Assembly (NCBI GenBank): GCA_039105265.1
Contig: JAPFFF010000549.1
Span: forward strand, 1 to 20,130
Direction of reading: 5' to 3'
DNA length: 20,130 nucleotides
From: Tritrichomonas musculus
Taxonomy: Eukaryota > Parabasalia > Tritrichomonadida > Tritrichomonadidae
The notes under the pieces are model-generated. The model had not been told where the DNA came from, made no database searches, and was given only the letters and a program-made list of their open reading frames with translations. The position numbers were made by a program, and so were the translations under genes. Below are positions 1 to 12,480 of this stretch, piece by piece; positions within the stretch are counted from its first letter, which is position 1, and each line of letters begins with the position of its first letter.

Positions 1-105
1 CTGATGATTCAACTGCAGTTCTTGTTTCATCTTATTATTAAACTGCAGTTCTCGTTGCATCTGATGATTCAACTGCAGTTCTCGTTGCATCTGATGATTC
101 AACTG

Positions 106-125
106 CAGTTCTCGTTGAATCTGAT
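106..125. repeat. Example dyad symmetries of the monomer (recur through zones A and B)
   Basis: At each junction of a gaat-ending unit with a ctgatgattc unit, an 8-bp inverted repeat, GTTGAATC and GATTCAAC, flanks a 4-base spacer TGAT. In gcat-ending units one stem pair is lost. Block 2 of nearly every unit is also a perfect 10-bp palindrome, aactgcagtt, extended to 12 bp (caactgcagttg) where block 3 begins gtcgtt. The two dyads share the bases aac, so they would compete if folded. The coordinates show one representative hairpin; hundreds exist in the window. Confidence 0.85.
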
Positions 126-1560
126 GATTCAACTGCAGTTCTCGTTGCATCTGATGATTCAACTGCAGTTGTCGTTGCATCTGATGATTCAACTGCAGTT
201 CTCGTTGAATCTGATGATTCAACTGTAGTTCTCGTTGCATCTGATGATTCAACTGCAGTTCTCGTTGAATCTGATGATTCAACTGTAGTTCTCGTTGAAT
301 CTGATGATTCAACTGCAGTTCTCGTTGAATCTGATGATTCAACTGTAGTTCTCGTTGAATCTGATGGTTCAACTGCAGTTCTCGTTGAATCTGATGATTC
401 AACTGCAGTTCTCGTTGAATCTGATGATTCAACTGCAGTTGTCGTTGCATCTGATGATTCAACTGCAGTTCTCGTTGAATCTGATGATTCAACTGTAGTT
501 CTCGTTGCATCTGATGATTCAACTGCAGTTCTCGTTGAATCTGATGATTCAACTGTAGTTCTCGTTGCATCTGATGATTCAACTGCAGTTCTCGTTGAAT
601 CTGATGATTCAACTGCAGTTCTCGTTGCATCTGATGATTCAACTGCAGTTCTCGTTGAATCTGATGATTCAACTGCAGTTCTCGTTGCATCTGATGATTC
701 AACTGCAGTTCTCGTTGAATCTGATGATTCAACTGCAGTTCTCGTTGCATCTGATGATTCAACTGCAGTTCTCGTTGAATCTGATGATTCAACTGCAGTT
801 CTTGTTGCATCTGATGATTCAACTGCAGTTCTCGTTGCATCTGATGATTCAACTGCAGTTCTCGTTGCATCTGATGATTCAACTGCAGTTCTCGTTGCAT
901 CTGATGATTCAACTGCAGTTCTCGTTGAATCTGATGATTCAACTGCAGTTCTCGTTGAATCTGATGATTCAACTGCAGTTCTCGTTGCATCTGATGATTC
1001 AACTGCAGTTCTCGTTGAATCTGATGATTCAACTGTAGTTCTCGTTGCATCTGATGATTCAACTGCAGTTCTCGTTGAATCTGATGATTCAACTGTAGTT
1101 CTCGTTGCATCTGATGATTCAACTGCAGTTCTCGTTGAATCTGATGATTCAACTGCAGTTCTCGTTGCATCTGATGATTCAACTGCAGTTCTCGTTGAAT
1201 CTGATGATTCAACTGCAGTTCTCGTTGCATCTGATGATTCAACTGCAGTTCTCGTTGCATCTGATGATTCAACTGCAGTTCTCGTTGAATCTGATGATTC
1301 AACTGCAGTTCTCGTTGCATCTGATGATTCAACTGCAGTTCTCGTTGCATCTGATGATTCAACTGCAGTTCTCGTTGAATCTGATGATTCAACTGCAGTT
1401 CTCGTTGCATCTGATGATTCAACTGCAGTTCTCGTTGCATCTGATGATTCAACTGCAGTTCTCGTTGCATCTGATGATTCAACTGCAGTTCTCGTTGAAT
1501 CTGATGATTCAACTGCAGTTCTCGTTGAATCTGATGATTCAACTGCAGTTCTCGTTGCAT

Positions 1561-1710
1561 CTGATGATTCAACTGCAGTTCTTGTTGAATCTTATTATTA
1601 AACTGCAGTTCTCGTTGAATCTTATGATTAAACTGCAGTTCTCGTTGAATCTTATGATTAAACTGCAGTTCTTGTTGAATCTTATTATTAAACTGCAGTT
1701 CTCGTTGCAT
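1561..1710. repeat. AT-rich 5-unit (150-bp) cassette, copies at 1561, 3421, 4291 and 10741
   Basis: The five units in order are: cttgttgaat ending; cttattatta start; cttatgatta start; cttatgatta start with cttgttgaat ending; cttattatta start with gcat ending. The same order occurs at 3,421-3,570, 4,291-4,440 and 10,741-10,890, the last with one aacttcagtt change at 10,781-10,790. It is followed in each case by a similar train of gcat/gaat units. At 7,171 and 8,161 only the first unit and a chimeric cttattatta...gcat unit remain, which suggests later loss. Confidence 0.85.
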
Positions 1711-4650
1711 CTGATGATTCAACTGCAGTTCTCGTTGCATCTGATGATTCAACTGCAGTTCTCGTTGCATCTGATGATTCAACTGCAGTTCTCGTTGAAT
1801 CTGATGATTCAACTGCAGTTCTCGTTGAATCTGATGATTCAACTGCAGTTCTTGTTGCATCTGATGATTCAACTGCAGTTCTCGTTGAATCTGATGATTC
1901 AACTGCAGTTCTCGTTGCATCTGATGATTCAACTGCAGTTCTCGTTGAATCTGATGATTCAACTGCAGTTGTCGTTGCATCTGATGATTCAACTGCAGTT
2001 GTCGTTGCATCTGATGATTCAACTGCAGTTCTCGTTGCATCTGATTATTCAACTGTAGTTCTCGTTGCATCTGATGATTCAACTGCAGTTCTCGTTGAAT
2101 CTGATGATTCAACTGTAGTTCTCGTTGAATCTGATGATTCAACTGCAGTTCTCGTTGAATCTGATGATTCAACTGTAGTTCTCGTTGAATCTGATGGTTC
2201 AACTGCAGTTCTCGTTGAATCTGATGATTCAACTGCAGTTCTCGTTGAATCTGATGATTCAACTGCAGTTCTTGTTGCATCTGATGATTCAACTGCAGTT
2301 CTTGTTTCATCTGATGATTCAACTGCAGTTCTCGTTGAATCTTATTATTAAACTGCAGTTCTCGTTGCATCTGATGATTCAACTGCAGTTCTCGTTGCAT
2401 CTGATGATTCAACTGCAGTTGTCGTTGCATCTGATGATTCAACTGCAGTTGTCGTTGCATCTGATGATTCAACTGCAGTTCTCGTTGAATCTGATGATTC
2501 AACTGCAGTTCTTGTTGCATCTGATGATTCAACTGCAGTTCTCGTTGCATCTGATGATTCAACTGCAGTTGTCGTTGCATCTGATGATTCAACTGCAGTT
2601 CTTGTTTCATCTTATTATTAAACTGCAGTTCTCGTTGCATCTGATGATTCAACTGCAGTTCTCGTTGCATCTGATGATTCAACTGCAGTTCTCGTTGAAT
2701 CTGATGATTCAACTGCAGTTCTCGTTGCATCTGATGATTCAACTGCAGTTGTCGTTGCATCTGATGATTCAACTGCAGTTCTCGTTGAATCTGATGATTC
2801 AACTGTAGTTCTCGTTGCATCTGATGATTCAACTGCAGTTCTCGTTGAATCTGATGATTCAACTGTAGTTCTCGTTGAATCTGATGATTCAACTGCAGTT
2901 CTCGTTGAATCTGATGATTCAACTGTAGTTCTCGTTGAATCTGATGGTTCAACTGCAGTTCTCGTTGAATCTGATGATTCAACTGCAGTTCTCGTTGAAT
3001 CTGATGATTCAACTGCAGTTCTTGTTGCATCTGATGATTCAACTGCAGTTCTCGTTGAATCTGATGATTCAACTGTAGTTCTCGTTGCATCTGATGATTC
3101 AACTGCAGTTCTCGTTGAATCTGATGATTCAACTGTAGTTCTCGTTGCATCTGATGATTCAACTGCAGTTCTCGTTGAATCTGATGGTTCAACTGCAGTT
3201 CTCGTTGCATCTGATTATTCAACTGCAGTTCTTGTTTCATCTTATTATTAAACTGCAGTTCTCGTTGAATCTTATTATTAAACTGTAGTTCTCGTTGCAT
3301 CTGATGATTCAACTGCAGTTCTCGTTGCATCTGATGATTCAACTGCAGTTCTCGTTGAATCTGATGATTCAACTGCAGTTCTCGTTGAATCTGATGATTC
3401 AACTGCAGTTCTCGTTGCATCTGATGATTCAACTGCAGTTCTTGTTGAATCTTATTATTAAACTGCAGTTCTCGTTGAATCTTATGATTAAACTGCAGTT
3501 CTCGTTGAATCTTATGATTAAACTGCAGTTCTTGTTGAATCTTATTATTAAACTGCAGTTCTCGTTGCATCTGATGATTCAACTGCAGTTCTCGTTGCAT
3601 CTGATGATTCAACTGCAGTTCTCGTTGCATCTGATGATTCAACTGCAGTTCTCGTTGCATCTGATGATTCAACTGCAGTTCTCGTTGAATCTGATGATTC
3701 AACTGCAGTTCTTGTTGCATCTGATGATTCAACTGCAGTTCTCGTTGAATCTGATGATTCAACTGCAGTTCTCGTTGCATCTGATGATTCAACTGCAGTT
3801 CTCGTTGAATCTGATGATTCAACTGCAGTTGTCGTTGCATCTGATGATTCAACTGCAGTTGTCGTTGCATCTGATGATTCAACTGCAGTTCTCGTTGAAT
3901 CTGATGATTCAACTGTAGTTCTCGTTGCATCTGATGATTCAACTGCAGTTCTCGTTGAATCTGATGATTCAACTGTAGTTCTCGTTGAATCTGATGATTC
4001 AACTGCAGTTCTCGTTGAATCTTATGATTAAACTGCAGTTCTTGTTGAATCTGATGGTTCAACTGCAGTTCTTGTTGCATCTGATGATTCAACTGCAGTT
4101 CTCGTTGAATCTTATTATTAAACTGTAGTTCTCGTTGCATCTGATGATTCAACTGCAGTTCTCGTTGCATCTGATGATTCAACTGCAGTTCTCGTTGCAT
4201 CTGATGATTCAACTGCAGTTCTCGTTGAATCTGATGATTCAACTGCAGTTCTCGTTGAATCTGATGATTCAACTGCAGTTGTCGTTGCATCTGATGATTC
4301 AACTGCAGTTCTTGTTGAATCTTATTATTAAACTGCAGTTCTCGTTGAATCTTATGATTAAACTGCAGTTCTCGTTGAATCTTATGATTAAACTGCAGTT
4401 CTTGTTGAATCTTATTATTAAACTGCAGTTCTCGTTGCATCTGATGATTCAACTGCAGTTCTCGTTGCATCTGATGATTCAACTGCAGTTCTCGTTGCAT
4501 CTGATGATTCAACTGCAGTTCTCGTTGCATCTGATGATTCAACTGCAGTTCTCGTTGAATCTGATGATTCAACTGCAGTTCTTGTTGCATCTGATGATTC
4601 AACTGCAGTTCTCGTTGAATCTGATGATTCAACTGCAGTTCTCGTTGCAT

Positions 4651-7200
4651 CTGATGATTCAACTGCAGTTCTCGTTGAATCTGATGATTCAACTGCAGTT
4701 GTCGTTGCATCTGATGATTCAACTGCAGTTGTCGTTGCATCTGATGATTCAACTGCAGTTCTCGTTGAATCTGATGATTCAACTGTAGTTCTCGTTGCAT
4801 CTGATGATTCAACTGCAGTTCTCGTTGAATCTGATGATTCAACTGTAGTTCTCGTTGAATCTGATGATTCAACTGCAGTTCTCGTTGAATCTGATGATTC
4901 AACTGTAGTTCTCGTTGAATCTGATGGTTCAACTGCAGTTCTCGTTGAATCTGATGATTCAACTGCAGTTCTCGTTGAATCTGATGATTCAACTGCAGTT
5001 CTCGTTGAATCTGATGATTCAACTGCAGTTCTTGTTGCATCTGATGATTCAACTGCAGTTCTTGTTTCATCTGATGATTCAACTGCAGTTCTCGTTGAAT
5101 CTTATTATTAAACTGCAGTTCTCGTTGCATCTGATGATTCAACTGCAGTTCTCGTTGCATCTGATGATTCAACTGCAGTTGTCGTTGCATCTGATGATTC
5201 AACTGCAGTTGTCGTTGCATCTGATGATTCAACTGCAGTTCTCGTTGAATCTGATGATTCAACTGCAGTTCTCGTTGAATCTGATGATTCAACTGCAGTT
5301 CTCGTTGAATCTGATGATTCAACTGCAGTTCTCGTTGCATCTGATGATTCAACTGCAGTTCTCGTTGCATCTGATGATTCAACTGCAGTTCTCGTTGAAT
5401 CTGATGATTCAACTGCAGTTCTCGTTGCATCTGATGATTCAACTGCAGTTCTCGTTGCATCTGATGATTCAACTGCAGTTGTCGTTGCATCTGATGATTC
5501 AACTGCAGTTGTCGTTGCATCTGATGATTCAACTGCAGTTCTCGTTGAATCTGATGATTCAACTGCAGTTCTTGTTGCATCTGATGATTCAACTGCAGTT
5601 CTCGTTGAATCTGATGATTCAACTGCAGTTCTCGTTGAATCTGATGATTCAACTGCAGTTCTCGTTGCATCTGATGATTCAACTGCAGTTCTCGTTGAAT
5701 CTGATGATTCAACTGCAGTTGTCGTTGCATCTGATGATTCAACTGCAGTTGTCGTTGCATCTGATGATTCAACTGCAGTTCTCGTTGAATCTGATGATTC
5801 AACTGTAGTTCTCGTTGCATCTGATGATTCAACTGCAGTTCTCGTTGAATCTGATGATTCAACTGTAGTTCTCGTTGAATCTGATGATTCAACTGCAGTT
5901 CTCGTTGAATCTGATGATTCAACTGTAGTTCTCGTTGAATCTGATGGTTCAACTGCAGTTCTCGTTGAATCTGATGATTCAACTGCAGTTCTCGTTGAAT
6001 CTGATGATTCAACTGCAGTTCTTGTTGCATCTGATGATTCAACTGCAGTTCTTGTTTCATCTGATGATTCAACTGCAGTTCTCGTTGAATCTTATTATTA
6101 AACTGCAGTTCTCGTTGCATCTGATGATTCAACTGCAGTTCTCGTTGAATCTGATGATTCAACTGCAGTTCTCGTTGAATCTGATGATTCAACTGCAGTT
6201 GTCGTTGCATCTGATGATTCAACTGCAGTTCTCGTTGAATCTGATGATTCAACTGCAGTTCTTGTTGCATCTGATGATTCAACTGCAGTTCTCGTTGCAT
6301 CTGATGATTCAACTGCAGTTCTCGTTGCATCTGATGATTCAACTGCAGTTCTTGTTTCATCTTATTATTAAACTGCAGTTCTCGTTGCATCTGATGATTC
6401 AACTGCAGTTCTCGTTGAATCTGATGATTCAACTGCAGTTCTCGTTGCATCTGATGATTCAACTGCAGTTGTCGTTGCATCTGATGATTCAACTGCAGTT
6501 CTCGTTGAATCTGATGATTCAACTGTAGTTCTCGTTGCATCTGATGATTCAACTGCAGTTCTCGTTGAATCTGATGATTCAACTGTAGTTCTCGTTGAAT
6601 CTGATGATTCAACTGCAGTTCTCGTTGAATCTGATGATTCAACTGTAGTTCTCGTTGAATCTGATGGTTCAACTGCAGTTCTCGTTGAATCTGATGATTC
6701 AACTGCAGTTCTCGTTGAATCTGATGATTCAACTGCAGTTCTTGTTGCATCTGATGATTCAACTGCAGTTCTCGTTGAATCTGATGATTCAACTGTAGTT
6801 CTCGTTGCATCTGATGATTCAACTGCAGTTCTCGTTGAATCTGATGATTCAACTGTAGTTCTCGTTGCATCTGATGATTCAACTGCAGTTCTCGTTGAAT
6901 CTGATGGTTCAACTGCAGTTCTCGTTGCATCTGATTATTCAACTGCAGTTCTTGTTTCATCTTATTATTAAACTGCAGTTCTCGTTGAATCTTATTATTA
7001 AACTGTAGTTCTCGTTGCATCTGATGATTCAACTGCAGTTCTCGTTGCATCTGATGATTCAACTGCAGTTCTCGTTGCATCTGATGATTCAACTGCAGTT
7101 CTCGTTGAATCTGATGATTCAACTGCAGTTCTCGTTGAATCTGATGATTCAACTGCAGTTCTCGTTGCATCTGATGATTCAACTGCAGTTCTTGTTGAAT
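4651..7200. repeat. Higher-order repeat copy 1 (2,550 bp, partner 8221-10770)
   Basis: Coding each unit by its variants gives 85 consecutive units matching 8,221-10,770 in order, an offset of 3,570 bp (119 units). The only difference seen is the unit at 6,151 (ctcgttgaat ending) against 9,721 (gtcgttgcat ending), which is two base changes. That is about 99.9% identity over 2,550 bp, far above the similarity between random neighbouring units, so the duplication is recent or recently homogenised. Confidence 0.88.
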
Positions 7201-7320
7201 CTTATTATTAAACTGCAGTTCTCGTTGCATCTGATGATTCAACTGCAGTTCTCGTTGAATCTGATGATTCAACTGCAGTTGTCGTTGCATCTGATGATTC
7301 AACTGCAGTTGTCGTTGCAT
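6361..7320. repeat. 960-bp tandem duplication, first copy (partner 7351-8310)
   Basis: Thirty-two consecutive units have exactly the same variant string as 7,351-8,310, with no difference seen. The offset is 990 bp (33 units), so the copies are direct neighbours separated by one unit (7,321-7,350). The block contains the 210-bp cassette and the marker run ctgatggttc...gcat, ctgattattc...cttgtttcat, cttattatta, cttattatta with ctgtag (6,901-7,020). Perfect identity makes it one of the youngest visible events in the window, unless it is an assembly effect. Confidence 0.87.
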
Positions 7321-7350
7321 CTGATGATTCAACTGCAGTTCTTGTTGAAT

Positions 7351-8310
7351 CTTATTATTAAACTGCAGTTCTCGTTGCATCTGATGATTCAACTGCAGTT
7401 CTCGTTGAATCTGATGATTCAACTGCAGTTCTCGTTGCATCTGATGATTCAACTGCAGTTGTCGTTGCATCTGATGATTCAACTGCAGTTCTCGTTGAAT
7501 CTGATGATTCAACTGTAGTTCTCGTTGCATCTGATGATTCAACTGCAGTTCTCGTTGAATCTGATGATTCAACTGTAGTTCTCGTTGAATCTGATGATTC
7601 AACTGCAGTTCTCGTTGAATCTGATGATTCAACTGTAGTTCTCGTTGAATCTGATGGTTCAACTGCAGTTCTCGTTGAATCTGATGATTCAACTGCAGTT
7701 CTCGTTGAATCTGATGATTCAACTGCAGTTCTTGTTGCATCTGATGATTCAACTGCAGTTCTCGTTGAATCTGATGATTCAACTGTAGTTCTCGTTGCAT
7801 CTGATGATTCAACTGCAGTTCTCGTTGAATCTGATGATTCAACTGTAGTTCTCGTTGCATCTGATGATTCAACTGCAGTTCTCGTTGAATCTGATGGTTC
7901 AACTGCAGTTCTCGTTGCATCTGATTATTCAACTGCAGTTCTTGTTTCATCTTATTATTAAACTGCAGTTCTCGTTGAATCTTATTATTAAACTGTAGTT
8001 CTCGTTGCATCTGATGATTCAACTGCAGTTCTCGTTGCATCTGATGATTCAACTGCAGTTCTCGTTGCATCTGATGATTCAACTGCAGTTCTCGTTGAAT
8101 CTGATGATTCAACTGCAGTTCTCGTTGAATCTGATGATTCAACTGCAGTTCTCGTTGCATCTGATGATTCAACTGCAGTTCTTGTTGAATCTTATTATTA
8201 AACTGCAGTTCTCGTTGCATCTGATGATTCAACTGCAGTTCTCGTTGAATCTGATGATTCAACTGCAGTTGTCGTTGCATCTGATGATTCAACTGCAGTT
8301 GTCGTTGCAT
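7351..8310. repeat. 960-bp tandem duplication, second copy (partner 6361-7320)
   Basis: This is the second copy of the 32-unit block. The corresponding interval of the other large repeat (8,221 onward) has only one such block, so the 990-bp duplication arose within, or was retained only by, the 4,651-8,220 copy. The order of events inferred is: the 3,570-bp duplication exists, then the 990-bp block doubles in one copy. Confidence 0.86.
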
Positions 8311-10770
8311 CTGATGATTCAACTGCAGTTCTCGTTGAATCTGATGATTCAACTGTAGTTCTCGTTGCATCTGATGATTCAACTGCAGTTCTCGTTGAAT
8401 CTGATGATTCAACTGTAGTTCTCGTTGAATCTGATGATTCAACTGCAGTTCTCGTTGAATCTGATGATTCAACTGTAGTTCTCGTTGAATCTGATGGTTC
8501 AACTGCAGTTCTCGTTGAATCTGATGATTCAACTGCAGTTCTCGTTGAATCTGATGATTCAACTGCAGTTCTCGTTGAATCTGATGATTCAACTGCAGTT
8601 CTTGTTGCATCTGATGATTCAACTGCAGTTCTTGTTTCATCTGATGATTCAACTGCAGTTCTCGTTGAATCTTATTATTAAACTGCAGTTCTCGTTGCAT
8701 CTGATGATTCAACTGCAGTTCTCGTTGCATCTGATGATTCAACTGCAGTTGTCGTTGCATCTGATGATTCAACTGCAGTTGTCGTTGCATCTGATGATTC
8801 AACTGCAGTTCTCGTTGAATCTGATGATTCAACTGCAGTTCTCGTTGAATCTGATGATTCAACTGCAGTTCTCGTTGAATCTGATGATTCAACTGCAGTT
8901 CTCGTTGCATCTGATGATTCAACTGCAGTTCTCGTTGCATCTGATGATTCAACTGCAGTTCTCGTTGAATCTGATGATTCAACTGCAGTTCTCGTTGCAT
9001 CTGATGATTCAACTGCAGTTCTCGTTGCATCTGATGATTCAACTGCAGTTGTCGTTGCATCTGATGATTCAACTGCAGTTGTCGTTGCATCTGATGATTC
9101 AACTGCAGTTCTCGTTGAATCTGATGATTCAACTGCAGTTCTTGTTGCATCTGATGATTCAACTGCAGTTCTCGTTGAATCTGATGATTCAACTGCAGTT
9201 CTCGTTGAATCTGATGATTCAACTGCAGTTCTCGTTGCATCTGATGATTCAACTGCAGTTCTCGTTGAATCTGATGATTCAACTGCAGTTGTCGTTGCAT
9301 CTGATGATTCAACTGCAGTTGTCGTTGCATCTGATGATTCAACTGCAGTTCTCGTTGAATCTGATGATTCAACTGTAGTTCTCGTTGCATCTGATGATTC
9401 AACTGCAGTTCTCGTTGAATCTGATGATTCAACTGTAGTTCTCGTTGAATCTGATGATTCAACTGCAGTTCTCGTTGAATCTGATGATTCAACTGTAGTT
9501 CTCGTTGAATCTGATGGTTCAACTGCAGTTCTCGTTGAATCTGATGATTCAACTGCAGTTCTCGTTGAATCTGATGATTCAACTGCAGTTCTTGTTGCAT
9601 CTGATGATTCAACTGCAGTTCTTGTTTCATCTGATGATTCAACTGCAGTTCTCGTTGAATCTTATTATTAAACTGCAGTTCTCGTTGCATCTGATGATTC
9701 AACTGCAGTTCTCGTTGAATCTGATGATTCAACTGCAGTTGTCGTTGCATCTGATGATTCAACTGCAGTTGTCGTTGCATCTGATGATTCAACTGCAGTT
9801 CTCGTTGAATCTGATGATTCAACTGCAGTTCTTGTTGCATCTGATGATTCAACTGCAGTTCTCGTTGCATCTGATGATTCAACTGCAGTTCTCGTTGCAT
9901 CTGATGATTCAACTGCAGTTCTTGTTTCATCTTATTATTAAACTGCAGTTCTCGTTGCATCTGATGATTCAACTGCAGTTCTCGTTGAATCTGATGATTC
10001 AACTGCAGTTCTCGTTGCATCTGATGATTCAACTGCAGTTGTCGTTGCATCTGATGATTCAACTGCAGTTCTCGTTGAATCTGATGATTCAACTGTAGTT
10101 CTCGTTGCATCTGATGATTCAACTGCAGTTCTCGTTGAATCTGATGATTCAACTGTAGTTCTCGTTGAATCTGATGATTCAACTGCAGTTCTCGTTGAAT
10201 CTGATGATTCAACTGTAGTTCTCGTTGAATCTGATGGTTCAACTGCAGTTCTCGTTGAATCTGATGATTCAACTGCAGTTCTCGTTGAATCTGATGATTC
10301 AACTGCAGTTCTTGTTGCATCTGATGATTCAACTGCAGTTCTCGTTGAATCTGATGATTCAACTGTAGTTCTCGTTGCATCTGATGATTCAACTGCAGTT
10401 CTCGTTGAATCTGATGATTCAACTGTAGTTCTCGTTGCATCTGATGATTCAACTGCAGTTCTCGTTGAATCTGATGGTTCAACTGCAGTTCTCGTTGCAT
10501 CTGATTATTCAACTGCAGTTCTTGTTTCATCTTATTATTAAACTGCAGTTCTCGTTGAATCTTATTATTAAACTGTAGTTCTCGTTGCATCTGATGATTC
10601 AACTGCAGTTCTCGTTGCATCTGATGATTCAACTGCAGTTCTCGTTGCATCTGATGATTCAACTGCAGTTCTCGTTGAATCTGATGATTCAACTGCAGTT
10701 CTCGTTGAATCTGATGATTCAACTGCAGTTCTCGTTGCATCTGATGATTCAACTGCAGTTCTTGTTGAAT
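8221..10770. repeat. Higher-order repeat copy 2 (2,550 bp, partner 4651-7200)
   Basis: This is the second copy of the 85-unit block. Immediately right of it the AT-rich 5-unit cassette continues in full (10,741-10,890), whereas copy 1 continues into a shortened version plus an extra tandem duplication. Copy 2 therefore appears closer to the original arrangement. Its continuation 10,651-11,610 also matches 3,331-4,290 at an offset of 7,320 bp with about three changes seen. Confidence 0.86.
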
Positions 10771-12480
10771 CTTATTATTAAACTTCAGTTCTCGTTGAAT
10801 CTTATGATTAAACTGCAGTTCTCGTTGAATCTTATGATTAAACTGCAGTTCTTGTTGAATCTTATTATTAAACTGCAGTTCTCGTTGCATCTGATGATTC
10901 AACTGCAGTTCTCGTTGCATCTGATGATTCAACTGCAGTTCTCGTTGCATCTGATGATTCAACTGCAGTTCTCGTTGCATCTGATGATTCAACTGCAGTT
11001 CTCGTTGAATCTGATGATTCAACTGCAGTTCTTGTTGCATCTGATGATTCAACTGCAGTTCTCGTTGAATCTGATGATTCAACTGCAGTTCTCGTTGCAT
11101 CTGATGATTCAACTGCAGTTCTCGTTGAATCTGATGATTCAACTGCAGTTGTCGTTGCATCTGATGATTCAACTGCAGTTGTCGTTGAATCTGATGATTC
11201 AACTGCAGTTCTCGTTGAATCTGATGATTCAACTGTAGTTCTCGTTGCATCTGATGATTCAACTGCAGTTCTCGTTGAATCTGATGATTCAACTGTAGTT
11301 CTCGTTGAATCTGATGATTCAACTGCAGTTCTCGTTGAATCTTATGATTAAACTGCAGTTCTTGTTGAATCTGATGGTTCAACTGCAGTTCTTGTTGTAT
11401 CTGATGATTCAACTGCAGTTCTCGTTGAATCTTATTATTAAACTGTAGTTCTCGTTGCATCTGATGATTCAACTGCAGTTCTCGTTGCATCTGATGATTC
11501 AACTGCAGTTCTCGTTGCATCTGATGATTCAACTGCAGTTCTCGTTGAATCTGATGATTCAACTGCAGTTCTCGTTGAATCTGATGATTCAACTGCAGTT
11601 GTCGTTGCATCTGATGATTCAACTGCAGTTGTCGTTGAATCTGATGATTCAACTGTAGTTCTCGTTGAATCTGATGATTCAACTGCAGTTCTCGTTGAAT
11701 CTGATGATTCAACTGTAGTTCTCGTTGAATCTGATGGTTCAACTGCAGTTCTCGTTGAATCTGATGATTCAACTGCAGTTCTCGTTGAATCTGATGATTC
11801 AACTGCAGTTCTTGTTGCATCTGATGATTCAACTGCAGTTCTTGTTTCATCTGATGATTCAACTGCAGTTCTCGTTGAATCTTATTATTAAACTGCAGTT
11901 CTCGTTGCATCTGATGATTCAACTGCAGTTCTCGTTGCATCTGATGATTCAACTGCAGTTGTCGTTGCATCTGATGATTCAACTGCAGTTCTCGTTGCAT
12001 CTGATGATTCAACTGCAGTTCTCGTTGAATCTGATGATTCAACTGCAGTTCTCGTTGAATCTGATGATTCAACTGCAGTTCTCGTTGCATCTGATGATTC
12101 AACTGCAGTTCTCGTTGAATCTGATGATTCAACTGCAGTTCTCGTTGCATCTGATGATTCAACTGCAGTTGTCGTTGCATCTGATGATTCAACTGCAGTT
12201 CTCGTTGCATCTGATGATTCAACTGCAGTTCTCGTTGCATCTGATGATTCAACTGCAGTTCTCGTTGCATCTGATGATTCAACTGCAGTTCTCGTTGCAT
12301 CTGATGATTCAACTGCAGTTCTCGTTGAATCTGATGATTCAACTGCAGTTCTCGTTGCATCTGATGATTCAACTGCAGTTCTCGTTGCATCTGATGATTC
12401 AACTGCAGTTCTCGTTGCATCTGATGATTCAACTGCAGTTCTCGTTGCATCTGATGATTCAACTGCAGTTCTCGTTGAAT

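Larger units (their letters stand above)
181..11760. repeat. Recurring 7-unit (210-bp) cassette family in zone A
   Basis: A fixed order of seven units recurs: gaat, ctgtag+gcat, gaat, ctgtag+gaat, gaat, ctgtag+gaat, then a ctgatggttc unit ending gaat. Complete copies start at 181, 2,761, 4,741, 5,761, 6,481, 7,471, 8,311, 9,331 and 10,051. Partial or altered copies end in the ctgatggttc units at 2,191 and 11,731. The ordered recurrence shows that blocks of several units, not single units, were the amplified entity. The span given runs from the first to the last copy; other units lie between copies. Confidence 0.85.
1..11970. repeat. Zone A: ctgtag-bearing subfamily of the 30-bp array
   Basis: This zone is defined by units with aactgtagtt in block 2 (54 by my count, the last at 11,701-11,730), by ctgatggttc units in a recurring 7-unit cassette, and by cttatgatta units. 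It contains none of the cttaatatta or cttatttcat units that mark the next zone. The ctgtag variant puts TAG in the plus-strand frame, so plus-strand open frames here are cut to at most about 317 codons. The right boundary is approximate: the last cassette begins at 11,641 and its trailing units run to about 11,970. Confidence 0.85.

Noticed and set aside
4-11658. Series of plus-strand open frames of 67 to 317 codons reading LMIQLQFSLH repeats
   Set aside because: Their ends are set only by ctgtag repeat variants and their starts by ATG or TTG codons inside repeat units. There is no ribosome site, promoter, unique domain or independent boundary, so they are arithmetic by-products of a 30-bp period.
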